Positions 1 through 13,487 are shown, numbered from the stretch's first letter. The stretch: 64,000 nt of DNA from Xanthostigma xanthostigma (GCA_963575645.1 OY754465.1:59667901-59731900); one strand, 5' to 3'. The notes: generated by a model from the sequence alone, not told the origin. Made by a program: numbers and translations.

Positions 1-1878
1 TTAAAAGTTATCAGTAATAGAAAGATCTGAACAAAATTACTACAATAAGGAGGGTGTTGACTTAGCTCTTATACATGAGAAAATTTAGATAATCAGCAAA
101 TATCTACTCTACATTATCAGGAAAATCCAAACTGAAAAGAAACATTGCTAATAAAAATATGTACCTATATGAAATATTATTTTATTTTCCAGGGTGGATA
201 AATGCAAAAGCCCGATAAGAAAATCTGAATCAATGGTACGAGATTCTTCTTTAACATTGCAATTGTGATGATTTATCAGAAAGTCAGTAAAATAATTACC
301 AGACTTGGTACATTGGATAAATTACAAAATTCGATAATGGCGAGACATTATTGTTTTGAAGTAGAGAAGTAGTAATTAGCGTGCGTGATTGCAGACTAAA
401 TACTAACATTACTAATAATAATGAATGATAGGAGAAAGTGCCGAATATGCTAAAACACTGCTGTTACTGTTTCGGCATATATCTTGACACTTTCACCTTG
501 TTATTATTGTTGCTACACGTATACTTATGTTTACAGTGAAAACTCATACGTATGGAGTCGATGGAACGAAACTACATGCACTCTTCACAATTAGGGCCTG
601 TAGTCTTGCAAGAAAAGTGAAAACAACGATCAAGTTCAACTGTTGAAAATTAGAAAAAAGTACAGAAGAGACGAATTATAATTCATATATCTATTAATTA
701 AGTATATGAATCATTGCCTATCTACTCAATGTACGGTGAGTGAACGCAACAAAGCGTATCGAAAATATATGTGCGTCTCTTTCTTCGATGTAATTCCCTT
801 ATTTCTCCGATGATAGGATTGGTTGATTTAGTTGCATTCAATCTGAATAAAGTATCTCCGTTTCAAAAACTTTGTCTTTTTCTATGACGTTAAATTAGAA
901 ATTTCTTAAGCCGGGTCCCCTGTGCTTGTTTTATCCTGCAGGAGATTATTCGTGTTATTGGTGAGATTCAGCCCAATTTGTGTGAAAAAGTCATCGAAAA
1001 TTTTGACAAAACAGTCAGACAGATATTCTTTTTTAAACGTAAATTGCAAACCTTTAACTTTCATATAATGCAAAAATTAAGATAGTTTCAATGTAAACAT
1101 AGTGTTTTTTTTAATTAAAAAAAATCCTTAATGGAACGCCGTATATTTTTTGAATATATTAATTAAATATATTCGAGGGTCTCAGGTCATACTTAAAAAC
1201 CGACAAAATAGTCTGTGATTTTTATTTCTGGATTATATAAATGCTAAAATAAAAGATTAAAATAAAATTATTCAAGCTGCCTAAAATATATTTGTTTGAT
1301 TTATTTTTTCGCAAATGTCATACGCTGCGCAGAAGCGAAATAACCGCAAACGCTCTGCCAGATTCGCGATTCCAGATTCACCCCTTGATAAATACTTTTT
1401 TTTATTATTTCAACTTGCCTAAATTCGTCGTCAGATCTTATCTATGTAATCTTACTACCGTTTCAATAGTAAATCAGAATTTAACCGCCAACGAATACAA
1501 AGCAGCCTACAATCTTGTTCAAAAATGAACTGTCGAAAACTTTGAACATTTGATGAATATCAGCTATTTTATAGAAGGTACGTGCAAAAAATGTAGGATG
1601 TATCTTGTTTACAATGATATGACTCGTTTTAACATAATGGCATTCACTCGTAAAATACCTTCATTCACGAACAAGATACATACACTACTATTATGTATTT
1701 ACAGATGTAAACATTATCGACGATTAGTAAGTCACATTGTGTCGGGTGTAAACTGAATCTGTTCATTTCAAATTTTATTTTATTTTATCTATATCATACA
1801 ATTGACTTGAAGGTGTCATTTCTACTTCATTCAATGCTCTTTTAGCAGTTTGGCAACATTGATATATATTATATATAT
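1..1878. other. AT-rich non-coding stretch
   Basis: No convincing gene is seen. The open frames here are short and have no recognisable motifs. A weak inverted repeat lies near 430-500, and a second pairs a short motif around 1599-1612 with its complement around 1672-1684. The latter could be the remains of a small foldback element. Confidence 0.5.
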
Positions 1879-2783
1879 AACAGGAAACAAAAGGTTATTA
1901 CCCGTAATTCATCATCTTCATTACAAATCATTCAGAATGGAGTACTCCAAGGTTCGGTGTTAGGTCCGGAGTTATTTATTATTTATATTAATGATTTAGC
2001 ATGAAGCCATTTTCAACAATTTTGTATATGCAGACGATACGACTTTACTTTCTAAGCGTGACGATGCTGATTCTGGGATGTCGCGTGAGACACTATTGAG
2101 GGCTACTGATTGGTTCTCGGCTAATACACTTAGTTTAAATGTTAATAAAGCAGAAATTTTGACGTTTAATCATTTGAGTAATGATTACACCACCAATGTT
2201 AAATTCTTGGGAATATATTTAGATAAATCTATCAGATGGAAAGCACATATTATATCTTTGTCGAAAACTGAATTCTGCAATATATGCTATATAAGAAGGG
2301 TTTCGGATGTTGTCTCAATTGAGGCTGCACAAACAGCATATTTCGGAAATTTTGAGTATTTAATTAGCTATGGTGTGCTACTATGGGGAAACTCCACTGA
2401 TTCGAATAGAGTATTCGTATTTCAAAAAAGAGCCGCTGGGCTATGGCCAGAGTTTCACCTAAAGAACATTGCAAATCAATTTTTGTTAATTACAAAATAC
2501 TAACTCTACCGTCATTGTTTATTTTTCATGCGTTATTATACGTTAAACAAAATAGGATGAACTTGAATTGCAGCTCTGATTGTCACTCCTATATAAACAT
2601 AATCTTAGATTACCACCTCACCGACTACAAAAAACAAATAGCAGTTTCGTCTGCATATCAATTAGACTATTCAATAAACTGCTTCTTGATGTTCAAAACC
2701 TTCCCCTAACACAGTTCAAAAATCTTGTCCGGAGGAGGTTGATTGAGGCTGACCATTATACTATAGAAGATTTCTTTAACTAG
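1879..2783 (+). pseudogene. Non-LTR retrotransposon ORF2 fragment (reverse transcriptase C-terminal half)
   Basis: This is a broken piece of a LINE reverse transcriptase, the enzyme that copies element RNA into a nicked chromosomal target. Reading from 1879, the conceptual protein has the RT motif QGSVLGP followed by LFIIYINDL, then a stop at 2002. A shifted frame supplies the catalytic YADD box (2027-2038) and continues to about 2500. A further frame gives KILTLPSLFIFHALLYVK (about 2497-2550). A last frame ends the protein at 2783 with LPPHRLQKT, RLFNKL and FKNLVRRRL, the usual C-terminal tail of jockey/CR1-like ORF2 proteins. At least three frame changes and a missing N-terminus (no endonuclease) make it inactive. 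The jockey/CR1-like placement is inference from motif style. No clear 3' tail or target duplication was found. Confidence 0.85.
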
Positions 2784-3492
2784 TGTTTTAAACTTGCTTT
2801 GTATTAGACGATGTTATGCCACGTAATGATGCCGATGGTATTTCACCGAGTTTGTTTAGAACATGATTAGTTCCGGGCTGCCAAAAATATGAGCAAAGCT
2901 ATACTTTCATTTATTTATCTGAGATTCTTGACTGTAATATTATTTTACGTTATGTTGTACATTATATTGTTGTAGATGTGTTGGTTATTTGCTGTAATTA
3001 ACTCTCAACTATATAGCTACAAACCAACACAACAAAAATTTGACAATGTGCGCAAAAAAGCTTGTATTCGTATATAAAATTATAAAAGTGCGCATGCATC
3101 GTACATTTAGTATAAAATGGGAAGGGACATTCCGTTATCTTTCACATTAAAAATTATTCCCAGTTTATATAGTTTCATTTCTTTTGAAATTACTTTTACA
3201 AAAATGTAACTTAACGATATATAAAAAAATAGTTGGCAAAACCAAAAGTGCACATCCCGCAAGTTTTCCACTGTATGATAAAAAAATAACAATTAAAAAA
3301 TATTTTTAATAAATTTAACAAGATTTAAAAATTTAAAGAAATAAATAATTAAAAATTGAAAAAATATTTTTTTTTAAGTTTGCAAAAATAAAAAAAATTA
3401 AGAACTATACATAATATAATATATAATTAATATCAAGTGGAATAAAATAAAACAAAATAAAAAGAAAAAAAAAGAAAAAAATCAATGATATC
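2784..3492. other. AT-rich stretch after LINE fragment
   Basis: The first 200 bases may be the 3' untranslated part of the LINE fragment. The rest is A/T homopolymer-rich and shows no gene. Long A-runs just before 3490 border the tRNA-like sequence and would form its T-rich 3' side on the minus strand. Confidence 0.4.
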
Positions 3493-3560
3493 GTAAGGAT
3501 TCGAACCCAGGACCTTGCCCTTGGGGATCCAACGGCATATCCATTGCGCCACGGCTGCCT
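3493..3560 (-). repeat. tRNA-derived sequence (SINE head or tRNA pseudogene)
   Basis: On the minus strand there is an A-box-like motif TGGCGCAATGG, then a perfect B-box GGTTCGAATCC about 40 nt later. This is the internal RNA polymerase III promoter arrangement of tRNA genes. The 5' GGCAGCC does not pair with the bases after the T-arm, and the anticodon stem is weak, so a functional tRNA is unlikely. It is more likely the head of a tRNA-derived SINE or a decayed tRNA. A-rich DNA on its plus-strand left is compatible with a SINE tail. Confidence 0.55.
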
Positions 3561-3809
3561 AATACGTGCAGTGGTGTTATCACGGTATACAAGTGTAGCA
3601 CTTGTTTTATGGATTTCACTATATTTGCACAGCATTTATTATATTGTTTTTAAATAATTAGCTGTCAAAAATAATAAAAAATAAAACTGTTTATAAAAAT
3701 TAAACTACTGAACACATTTTAGTGAATTTAAATAGGGTTCTGGTCTGATAGTAAACAAAGTGAATAAAATATAACCCAAGGCAATCCGACCAAAATTGCG
3801 ATCTGTAGA

Positions 3810-4000
3810 GTCGTGACGTACGTACATACGTACAGACCAACCGACAACTGCTGTTTGTGATTTTCAATTACAATTTTAATAGTATTTATGAACTCAAATT
3901 GATTTAAAAATGGTTCTATTTTATAGATTAGAATCTCCTCTTTTCAAAAAGCTTCAATTTGAATGGATTTCGTGTGAAATTAACTTAGATATAACTTCTT
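3810..4000. repeat. Dispersed repeat, copy 1 (second copy at 13488)
   Basis: About 190 bp here closely resembles 13488-13680. Both carry an ACGTAC/ATGTACG cluster, then CGACAACTGCTGTT, then a stretch ending in a TTAATATATAAC-like segment. The shared order of motifs shows copies of one interspersed element. It has no coding capacity and its class is not recognised. Confidence 0.65.
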
Positions 4001-4042
4001 ATATGAACGAAAGTCAGCTCTGACGCACAAAGCGATAATAAA

Positions 4043-4071
4043 GCACATACCGCTAGTTTAGCGGTATGTGC
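4043..4071. other. Perfect hairpin, 13-bp stem
   Basis: GCACATACCGCTA is followed by three bases and then its exact reverse complement, giving a 13-bp perfect stem with a 3-nt loop. Weaker pairing extends outward (CGATA before, TATCG after). It may be the centre of a small foldback element. Confidence 0.7.
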
Positions 4072-4146
4072 AATATATCGTTAAGTTACATTTTAGTACT
4101 TTATATTCTGAATCTAAAAAAAACTTTTTTTATAATTATAAATTAT

Positions 4147-4640
4147 TAGCTGCTACCCGCGGCTCCGCACGCGATTGAGATGAAACAGCAACAACGGCTC
4201 TACCGTAATAATTGTAGTACCACTTTAAAAACAATTTGTTTATACACTTTGACATTTTTGCCCAGCAGTCTTTGCGTGACATACTATATAATATAGGTTT
4301 ATTATATACGTGTGAATTTTGAAATCATCCTCAATTTTACCCTCTTGAGGGATGATTTTGCAAAAAAGCTAAAACACGTAATTATCAATTTCTTACCAAA
4401 AGCCTATAAATATGAATTTTCATATCCCTAAGTTGAGAAATGACCGGTTCTGCATACAAATTTTCATTCCCTAATTCACCCCTTCAGAGTTGCTTTTTGA
4501 GCCAACAGTACCCTATGTCCTTCCTCAGGATGCAATCTATCTCCTTGCCAAATTTTATCGAAATCTATTCAGCGGTTTACGCGTGAAAGTTTAACAAACA
4601 TACTCCCATTCGCATTTATAATATTATTTAGGTTAGGATA
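4147..4640 (+). repeat. SINE/RTE-type interspersed repeat
   Basis: It starts with a CTGCTACCCGCGGCTCCGC motif. It ends with AGCGGTTTACGCGTG, then AACAAACATACT and an ATTTATAATATTA tail. These ends are typical of a very common insect SINE/RTE-derived repeat, recognised from memory. The middle is AT-rich and non-coding. Confidence 0.6.
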
Positions 4641-7600
4641 TTATTTAGAATTTAGATACACGTCTTCCAAATGTAAATTGCTCTTCTTTGTTTATCTAAG
4701 ATTTTTGCAGAAACAATCTCAGAAAAATAATATTTTGATCGTTCAGCTCTTTCTTGACCAGGATTTATATTTATTTTTAGCAATTTTTGCACTGAACCGA
4801 TCTGTCTTGATCCGGAACAATGCATTTAAATTAATAGGCTCCACACTACGTTATGGATCTGTTGTTTCGAACCCCCACTTGTATGCTTACGTAAACATTA
4901 GTCCCTTTTAGTGATCCTTTTTTGAAGGAGGTTACATTTTTCTTAAAAGATCTTTTTTAGGAAATCCTTGAACATGTTTTCGCTTTCGAGCATAGATAAG
5001 TAGGGTTGCCATGTCATAATTCATTTTGCAGGAAAAGTAAATAAATAAATATTGCTGACGTAATCACCATCTAGACCCCACCCCGGTCGCCCATGTCATC
5101 AAAAATAAACTAAGCAAAGACCCCCCCTCCTTGGTGCTAACGTAATACTTGAATATGGCCCCTAACATTACAATTTGTTTATACAAATCTATATTTAACA
5201 AAGATCAAAATCTAAACCCAAATTAATTTTGATTTAAAACGTTTGATACTTTGAAAAATTTAGGATGGAAAGCGTGATAAAGCAGAAGAATATTGTGCAC
5301 TTGTACTTGAAGCAAGAGTATTCAAAATAACAATATTATAATAGAAATTGTGAGTCATTCAGAGATATTTCAAATTTATCCAATAAATTGTCCCGAAACA
5401 CAGACTGGACTGATAAATCAACTTATTCATCAGAGGAAATGTCTTGAATTTTGTTTTGTGATAAGCCGTTCAACGTGCGACAGTGTGACTGGGTTACGCT
5501 ATACAAGTGGCGAAAGTAACGAATCGATATCGATCGAGGTGAAGAAGAAGTCTTCGGATAAGATGAAGCAGTTGTGATGTCAGTTTTATAAACACTATCG
5601 CTTTATAAAATAATATGGCGAATTGTCGATTAGCTTTGCGAGTGGGGTTAAGATATTTTACTGAAGTAATTGGTTCAATGCGACCGGTCACGCGTTCAAC
5701 GTACTGCCGTGACTCTAGTGTAGGTACTGTTGAGCTGGTGTCGTTGACATCGAACGATCATCGCCACCGCACCAACATACCATATACGAAGAGGCATCGT
5801 GGTACGCAACGAAGAAGAAACACTGTGATAGCACTGGCACAGTGTGTTACATTACGACAACCGAAACTACCTGCCCCATAACGTCGATGTAACATTGGAG
5901 TGGAAATGGATCAACTCACGTATTGGCAACAATAATAAAACTGGTCGGTTGACATCTAGTTCAACAGACATGTGTAATCCATTCCGTTCAACAGGCCACG
6001 TAACGATTGATCGAATATAGAAGAACTTTAACAGTATTGCTTACTGCAATCCTTTCTGAAAGACTATAGATTGGAAACGCTCGAAAACTATAGTCCTTGA
6101 CGTCCTGAATGATTAATTGACTCAAAACACCCTGGTCTAAATTAACACACCAATCAGTTTTTCTCCTACGATTTGTAATTGTTAAAGGAATTATCGGACA
6201 AGTACTGTTCATTTTCTGATGAAATCAGGGTAAGCTTTGAAGTCACCGCTGATATTCGTAAACAATTATGACGAAGACTTGAAGATGATTTGCAAAATGG
6301 CTGTGAGAAAACCATGTTTTGATATTCTGAAGAGGACCATCTCATAACGATTTTAAAACTTATACACCGGTTTCGAGAAAATATACTTCTAGTTCGTTTA
6401 ATACCAAAAATATACCAATACCAGAAAAACCTACTGGTGCGTTAATTTGAACCTGAAGTCTCCATAAATGTAGAAGGATCTCAGACTCGATTTTTAATTG
6501 TGCAACTGCACCTGACGCCATCTTGTGAGGGCGTCAAAATTATACAAAATAATAAAATTACAATAGAACACGGTTTGGAAAGAGATTTCGTATCAAACTG
6601 AAAATTCCATCCTTGAGGAACACCAATTACAAGGGGCGAATCTACATAGGGACTAATAGGGATTAAGCGCTGGGCCCCCAAGTACTTATCTACGGGTCCA
6701 CAAAAAATGATGTTATAAATTTTTAATACTTCACTCCACTTCACTTCCACTCCTGCCAATTACTACACTAATAACAAGTAATTCCTTTAAAATCGTCAAA
6801 AATGTTGAAAATGGAATAAAAAGCAGCTATTTTTTAGGAGGTAACAAATATTTACTATATAAATCTCGTGAGTAATGATATTGCGGCGCGCGTCTTAAAA
6901 AATCGCTGGAACTCGTTTTAAACATAATGTCAACGCTCGTCTGAATATAACCCATTACGACAGTATATATACACAATCTACTATTACAAATTACAATATG
7001 TATTCTGTTTCCATTTTTCGCATGAGAACACTAGATGGCAATGATCTTAAGATCAAGGACGGTTATAGATCTAACTAAAAGTAAATAAGTATAAGCGGAG
7101 TAAATCTTTTCATTAAAAAGTCTTTTCCTGCGTATGTGTAAATACAACAAAATTTGAGTGCGATAGAAAATTGAATAATTGGAAGTAAAAAAAAACGCGT
7201 AGTACATAAAATATACATTTTTTATAAGGGTAATAAACCCATTTGCCCTCTCTCTTCGAATTTGTCCTTGGCCACAGTTCGTATGCGTGTTTCAAGGCCA
7301 TTTATTATTGTATTACGCAGGCTTCGCGTGTAAACAAACTTTCCTACCTCGGACTTCCCTAAATAAAATTGATTTTCTTTTTTTTCTTACTCGAAACATT
7401 GTTACATCATATTATTTGTATTTTATTTAAATAGAAATCTACACAATGCAAACATAGGCGTTGCAAGTTTGGGCAAATTGTGACTGTTTTCACAGTCCTC
7501 CCAAAAATGATTGCAAGCATTTCAATATGCGTTTTAGAATAAGTTGATTTGTTTTTATTGATTTTAATACCAAGAATTTGATGTAACGAGGGTGGCACTT

Positions 7601-8217
7601 TTAACTTTTTTAGAATTACTTTTTTATGTTTTCAATAAAAAATTATTGAAAACATCCTTAAGTGACGGTGTAAATAACAGGATTCGGGAGATACAAGATG
7701 CATTAAATTACGAGCTGATTTTTTTTTCCAGTGTTTTCTTTTCGACTCATGCAATATTCCATGGGCTCCTTTGAAATTAACAAATACTAATTTTTCCTCC
7801 TATGATTAGATAATTTTTTCCACTCTTTCTTGTCGTGAATCAGAAACTCTTCCATAGTATTTTTTGAAAGAACCATAAAAATTCTTCCATCAATTGTCTA
7901 AATTAAAAAAGTTCCAATGTTTCCTTCGATCACTTTAAATTAATATAAATAATTAATCAGATCAATTCTCCTCCCACTTCATATTCAGGAAAAAACGAAG
8001 CGTGTTGAAACTAAGAAAGATGGGTGTAAAATATTGTAACAAAAATATAGGACAACATGCCTTCAGGCTTCAGTAACATAATTTTTTATCGAAATGAGCA
8101 AAACAATTCATTTAAAAGCATATTGTCTGCAAACATATACAGTTTCATTTAGTTACTAAACTATCAGATTTTAATAAGTTTTGACGCTGCTAGTTCCGTA
8201 ACTAAATAAAAAATATA
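4641..8217. other. Non-coding stretch with no recognised gene
   Basis: No exon with recognisable domains was found. A C/G-richer zone at about 5470-5900 is open in several frames at once and has no protein motif. The segment near 5050-5160, with runs of C around ACCCCACCCCGG and GACCCCCCCTCC, looks like decayed repeat DNA. A CpG-containing patch at 6880-6920 is unexplained. Confidence 0.4.
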
Positions 8218-8657
8218 TACAGGATGAGTTTTAAGTTGATGTTTTTTTTTTACAGCGTGTAAAAATCAAATAGACGAGCAAATATTTCAAATAGTTTTTT
8301 TATCAAATTAAATAAATTTTATTAAATTTTCTTTAATTTCGAGGTCGGTCCTGGGGTTATATTATGTCACTATGGAAATAAGTTGTTATTATCAAGTATG
8401 TTGGTGCTTATTTGAAACTGAGATGTGTATTGTTCTGTTTTTGAGAGATAGTAACAACTTATTTCCATAGTGACATAATATAACCCCAGGACCGACCTCA
8501 AAATTAAAGAAAATTTAATAAAATTTATTTAAACTTCGAAAGGCTGTTTCTCTCTTATTTTTGAGTTTTGATAAAAAAAACTATTTGAAATATTTGCTCG
8601 TCTATTTGATTTTTACACGCTGTAAAAAAAAAGCATCAACTTAAAACTCACTCTGTA
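8218..8657. mobile_element. Foldback element with long inverted arms (mariner-like MITE)
   Basis: The two ends, about 8218-8390 and 8455-8657, are reverse complements over roughly 170-190 bp, leaving a loop of about 70 bp. The outer ends read TACAGGATGAGTTTTAAG and its complement and are bordered by TA, as expected for the TA target of Tc1/mariner transposases. There is no coding capacity. The right arm has about 25 extra bases near 8540-8570. Superfamily placement rests on the TA flanks and end sequence only. Confidence 0.8.
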
Positions 8658-8672
8658 TACAGTAGAATTGGC

Positions 8673-10134
8673 GTATTTTCAACCCGTTGGGGCTAATCGG
8701 CCCATGTATAATCAACTTCTTTTTAATTGTCACTTCGTGGCAGTCTTAGACCAATCAAAAAAAACCTTTATTAATTTTGAGGTTAAACGTCCCCTAATGC
8801 ATAATTTCATTGACTGATCAGCAGCCAGCAATAAACCCTCTGTCTAACCGTGCTGGACCGCTCTAGTGTGCTAGTGATGTGTCATTTTCATTAATTAATT
8901 TACATTGATAAAACTATCTGAAAACTGCAAAATGTCTACCGCACATTAGAAAACTCCACTAAAATTTGCTGGTTTTTGCTGGTCCGGTGTCCAACATCGT
9001 GCAGGTTGCAGGTTTGTTGTGTGCAGGTCGTGCAAGTATGCGCGGCCTTTTCAACCGATAAAATGCGAAATATAATAGTTTTTCATATTATTATTATGAA
9101 ATTTGTACGTGTGTGTGTGTTGTGTGTGTATCGGGGTCTATGATCGAGATTGTACGGGGCGATTGCAGTTTGTTGCCCGGCTGACCGACTAAGTTCATTG
9201 CACGGCGTTATAAAACCGAGTGCCGAGGAGGTCGGGTCGATGCACACCGAGCTAGCGTATAAAACATCAAGCTGCCACACCATAGACATACTCGAAAGAT
9301 CTGGAAGAAATCTTACGAAACTCATCTTCAAATATACATTGAAGTCTAGACGAAACTCCGGTTCGATTTCGTAATTTCTCAGATGTCTTCAGCGCATCGA
9401 AAAACCGGCCAAACACGCGTTGGGCACGCGCATGATAGTATTCCGATTGTTGTTCGTATGACGTTGTTATGGGCTTTTTACGGACCACAATCGTTTGTTT
9501 GGCAAATATCATACCCCAACCTAGAAATGCGTCATCGCAATGTAGATTATTAATTAAAAAGAAGTCGAGTATGCATGAGTTATTATTTGCACTAATAAAA
9601 TCACTTTGTGATCTTTCAAAAACCAAGTATACTCTTAATAAATATTGGCATGTACGTGCACTAGTGACATCGGACGGTTTTTTTAAAGTTAATATAGCCG
9701 TGGTTCTTGTCTCCACTATATTAATAGAAATATGACAGTATTTATAAAGTGCACTTTCTTGATTTTTGCACATGGCTGTAAAGTTAGACGGTGGGAGGGG
9801 TAGGGTGCGTACTATTAACAACTTTAAGAGTTTATATCTCAGGAAATATCCACCTAAGAAAAAAAGCCACTTAAAAACTTTTAATGCATTTTTAAAGACC
9901 TGTTCAACGATACTTCATACAATACTCATATATTTTCAACTGATTGTAGACGCACGTATTTTCAAATTTTCAGTTCCTACTTCCCACGCTGCTCAGGCAA
10001 TTAAAAAATACTTTTGATAATGCTTAACCTCAAATTAATAAAGATGTTTTCTGATTGGTTTTTCACTGCCACGAAGGAAGGAGTCCTGCCACAGAACGAA
10101 GGAGTCGATTAGTTCCAAAAAGTTGAAAATACAT
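8673..10134. mobile_element. TIR-bounded element, about 1.46 kb, no transposase seen
   Basis: The left end (8673-8795) and right end (10015-10134) are diverged inverted repeats. Both contain TATTTTCAAC, a CTTCGTGGCAGT block, ACCAATCA and TTAATTTTGAGGTTAA-like DNA in mirrored order. A third copy of this terminus lies at 44970-45060. The interior includes a GT-rich stretch (9105-9130) and a dispersed repeat (9398-10015). The longest interior open frame (9267-9821, minus) lacks an ATG and any motif. This is probably a non-autonomous DNA transposon carrying captured repeat DNA. Confidence 0.6.
9398..10015. repeat. Dispersed repeat, copy 1 (second copy at 47625)
   Basis: The sequence beginning ACCGGCCAA…CGCGTTGGGCAC is repeated at 47625-47965 with the same order of landmarks: GTTCGTATGACGT, CAAATATCATACCC, CCTAACCTAGAAATG, then a GAAATATCC block. 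The 'ACCGGCCAA…GTTGGGC' start is a familiar insect interspersed repeat (from memory). It is non-coding. Confidence 0.65.
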
Positions 10135-10947
10135 GAGTTAAAGACGTTTTTTATTATTAATTTCGCAACTATTCTCATTCGCTAGTTCATTTTGATACCG
10201 TTCTTTGAAAACATGTTCTTAAGAACCGGTTCTTCATTCGTCAATAGCTGTTATTGTTATTTCGTTTCATCACTACTTTCTACTTTAACCGTTCATTTAT
10301 CGCTTAGGGAACATTTTTCAAATGTGTGATTGTGTATCAACTTTTTTCATTACGTATTTCCCACATTTCCTCCATTTGGTATCATAAATCATTGGCGCAA
10401 ATACAGAAGGGTTTATGTAGCTGTATACATCAGAATAATATTCGACCATACACTAATGGACTCACGACGAGCTTGGGTTTGGATATATAAATTTTACTTG
10501 CAAGTTGCGAGCTAATTAACTTGTAACTGTACTTATGGTCATATTATGGTCAATGTAAAAAAATAGTGTTCTTAATTTTTTGTCACTTTCTAACAAATTT
10601 AACATCTCATAAGAAGTGAGACAGAAAAACAGCACATTGAATTTAAATATTGATCGTACAGAATAACGCCATTAGTTACTTTTGAAGGGCAGAGTAAGAA
10701 ATACGTTGTTTATTATTTTTTTTTAAACTGACTTGTACCAATATTTTGATTTCGCGTGTTTCTATTTAGATGAGATACGGCTTGCGTAGGTCATGAGTTC
10801 TCGAAGAGAATAATATGAGAATGTAGTATAACGAAAAGTCCGATTAGCTAAGCTTACAAGGGAGATACACGTTAAGTCTAGACTCGCTAAAAACTAATTT
10901 TAAAAAATATCGAAAGTTTTTTAAGGTACCTAACGTAAAATTATCTA

Positions 10948-11200
10948 ATACTAGCGGCTCGGTCCGGTTTCGCCCGAATTTGTAAATTGCCGCACCGTTT
11001 TATCGTCGACTTACGTTACAAAATTGGTCTTCACGAAAAACGTTTTTATTTTAACGCAACTAGATATATAGCCTATGCCCATCCTGAAGGTCCATTTTAA
11101 ATATTGGTGAAAAAAATTTGAAATCAGAATATGAGTAGTTTCGGAAATCACCTCCTACATCTAAACTTACAAGCGTTACCTCTTTATAAAACTAGTATAG
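10948..11200 (+). repeat. SINE/RTE-type repeat, diverged copy
   Basis: It opens with ATACTAGCGGCTCGGTCCGG and TTTCGCCCG, a variant of the start of the copies at 22224, 30886 and 33509. It then has the TATAGCCTATGCC block and ends near AAACTAGTATAGG. Order and end motifs match the family, but the body is diverged. Confidence 0.55.
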
Positions 11201-13487
11201 GTTGAGAAGGGCATTGCGTGGTCTTCAAATGCACAGGAGTGTGTAATTAAGTACTGAGCGAAATGGATAGGGCTAGGCCGCTCGACTTTTAAATATTGTA
11301 GTAATATGAAAGGAAAAATGTTCTAGTTGCATCATAAATGCACAGTTAACATGCGTACTACTATACGCGTCTGACAGAAATGTACTGCAGGGCACAAAAT
11401 CATCGATATTAAAAAATAAAATTCACTTTCTCAAGAAGGAAAATTAAAAAATATTTTCAAATACACGTCAAAATTTATTAGTCTAATTTTTTCACACATT
11501 GTAAGGATTCATTCTATGTACTATTTTTTTTTAATAAAAACGGCTGGAATCATTTGTAAGAAACTTGCAAATTGAGAGATTGTAGATTACAGACGCTCGA
11601 CAATTAAATAAGAAAACAATTAGAAATAAAAAATACGAATCGTACAAATCGATAGGTTCCTTTCTCGACAATTTTTTAACTTAGTCTACAATCGACTTGG
11701 GTTTTTTTACCAAATATTTTGAAATAAAAACTCGAGTTTTCAAGGAAAATATACAAAATAAAATCTGTCCGTGATGAGCTCGTTGGGTGATCTTTTTCAT
11801 TTTTAAATTTTTCACTACGAAAATAAGTAATAGAATTGTTGGAAAATTCTCCTACATGAAGGGCAAAGATCCTCTCCAGGAAGGGAAGTGTCCTGACCCA
11901 CTTTCAAGAAAATTCAATTTTTATTACCTTTATTTGGAAGATTACGGATACAATAAAAACTATAAGCAAAAAACTTTAAATTTAATATTTTGTTTTCGAT
12001 TCGTTGTAAGACTGCACATACGGACGGAAGGACAGATATTTAAAGCTTTGTTCGGTATGGAAAGATAAATACGAAACGTCACACGTTCGTCGACACCTAG
12101 GACTCGATTTTTTTCGCAATTACAAGACTTTCTTACTCTCTCTTTAATAGCGAAGTAAAAATTCAATTTCTTTCAGATACCTCCAGGGGACTAGGACTCG
12201 ATAATGTCATCCAATCTATATATTTAAAACACAAGCCCTATTTCTCTATCCAATCCGCCAGCAATCCCTACTCAACCGATTGACACATTTTTTTTTTTTT
12301 TTAACTAAAGCCTTTAGTCCACAGATCTGTTATCACTAATTTTTTTTGGTGAAATTTCTTTAAAAGGGCTTCTTTCAACCGATAATGGTAAAAAAGACGA
12401 GGGAGTAGCGGGGTGAAGAGGAACGTAAAGAGAGAAAATCCTTCGATGTTCACGAGACATGAGTGTGAGAGAAATGCAAATATGTACGTATGTCGGAGAT
12501 TTTACAAACAGTTTGACAAGTCGACTTTGACAATTGAAATGTATATTTAAATTAGCTAGTTTTTTAGCGCAAATATTCCAAATATTAATAGACAAATACA
12601 TTTTATTTTATTTTCCAAACAATTTAGGAACGTGTAAGTTCATGTTAATTTAATGCCAAAATAGACTTTTTAAATATTACATGGACTGTACCAAGTCTAA
12701 AATTTGATCTCAGATCAGAAAAAATAGTGAAAATCGTAAATGCATCAAATGAGGTTAGATTTTCTAAAAATAAATTGTAACAGCTCTTGCGGGGTAACCA
12801 TCATAACAGATCTCACACATTTTCTTTGAATTTATAACCAATTAAATATAGAGACAACTTGATGGATCAAGCTAAATCAAAAGAAAAATAACTGTAAATG
12901 TAAACTAATGAGGAATAAAATTATTGTCGTAGGTCTGTATCAAAATATCGATTTTTGAAAACAATATGAAAATACATGCAAAAGGTTTTGCACGGGTACT
13001 TACACTAGTAAATTAATAAAATTACATTTTTTCTTCGAAATGGGAGTTTAATAACTACCAAAGTAACGCATATTTCTATTGTTTATAAGTAATAGTGATG
13101 AGAAAGAGACAAAAGTATGAATATGTAAGTAGTGTCGACCTTTTCATTTTGTGGCTATTGACTGGTCAACTAAGTACACTCAACATACATACGTATTAGG
13201 TATGTACAATATGAATGATACTTATATATATATATATTGTTTCATAATAGGCATCAGTGGCGTCCGACTTTTTGTAATAAAAAAAAATCGGTCATTGTTG
13301 TCGAAGCACTCAACCTCCTCTAGGTTTCAACATAATTTATAGCTGAGAAGTTCATAATTTATAACAAAAAATGAGAAAATAAAAAGAACGATTTCCTCGC
13401 TTGATTGCATTGCGAACATATTTCGTTCAGTAATTCACTTTTCAAAAAGCTTTGAATCAATTTCTTGAGAAATAAAAATAATAAATA
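11201..13487. other. Non-coding stretch
   Basis: No gene or clear repeat is seen. The DNA is AT-rich with homopolymer runs (for example T-runs at 12289-12301) and a short AT microsatellite near 13224-13237. Confidence 0.4.

Noticed and set aside
1879-2783. Active LINE reverse transcriptase
   Set aside because: Frame changes, an internal stop and a missing N-terminal half make it a pseudogene.
3493-3560. Functional tRNA gene
   Set aside because: A- and B-boxes are present but the acceptor stem does not pair and the anticodon stem is weak, so it is called a SINE head or pseudo-tRNA.
9267-9821. A 184-codon open frame on the minus strand
   Set aside because: It lacks an ATG start, has no recognisable domain, and overlaps the ACCGGCCAA dispersed repeat that also occurs non-coding at 47625.
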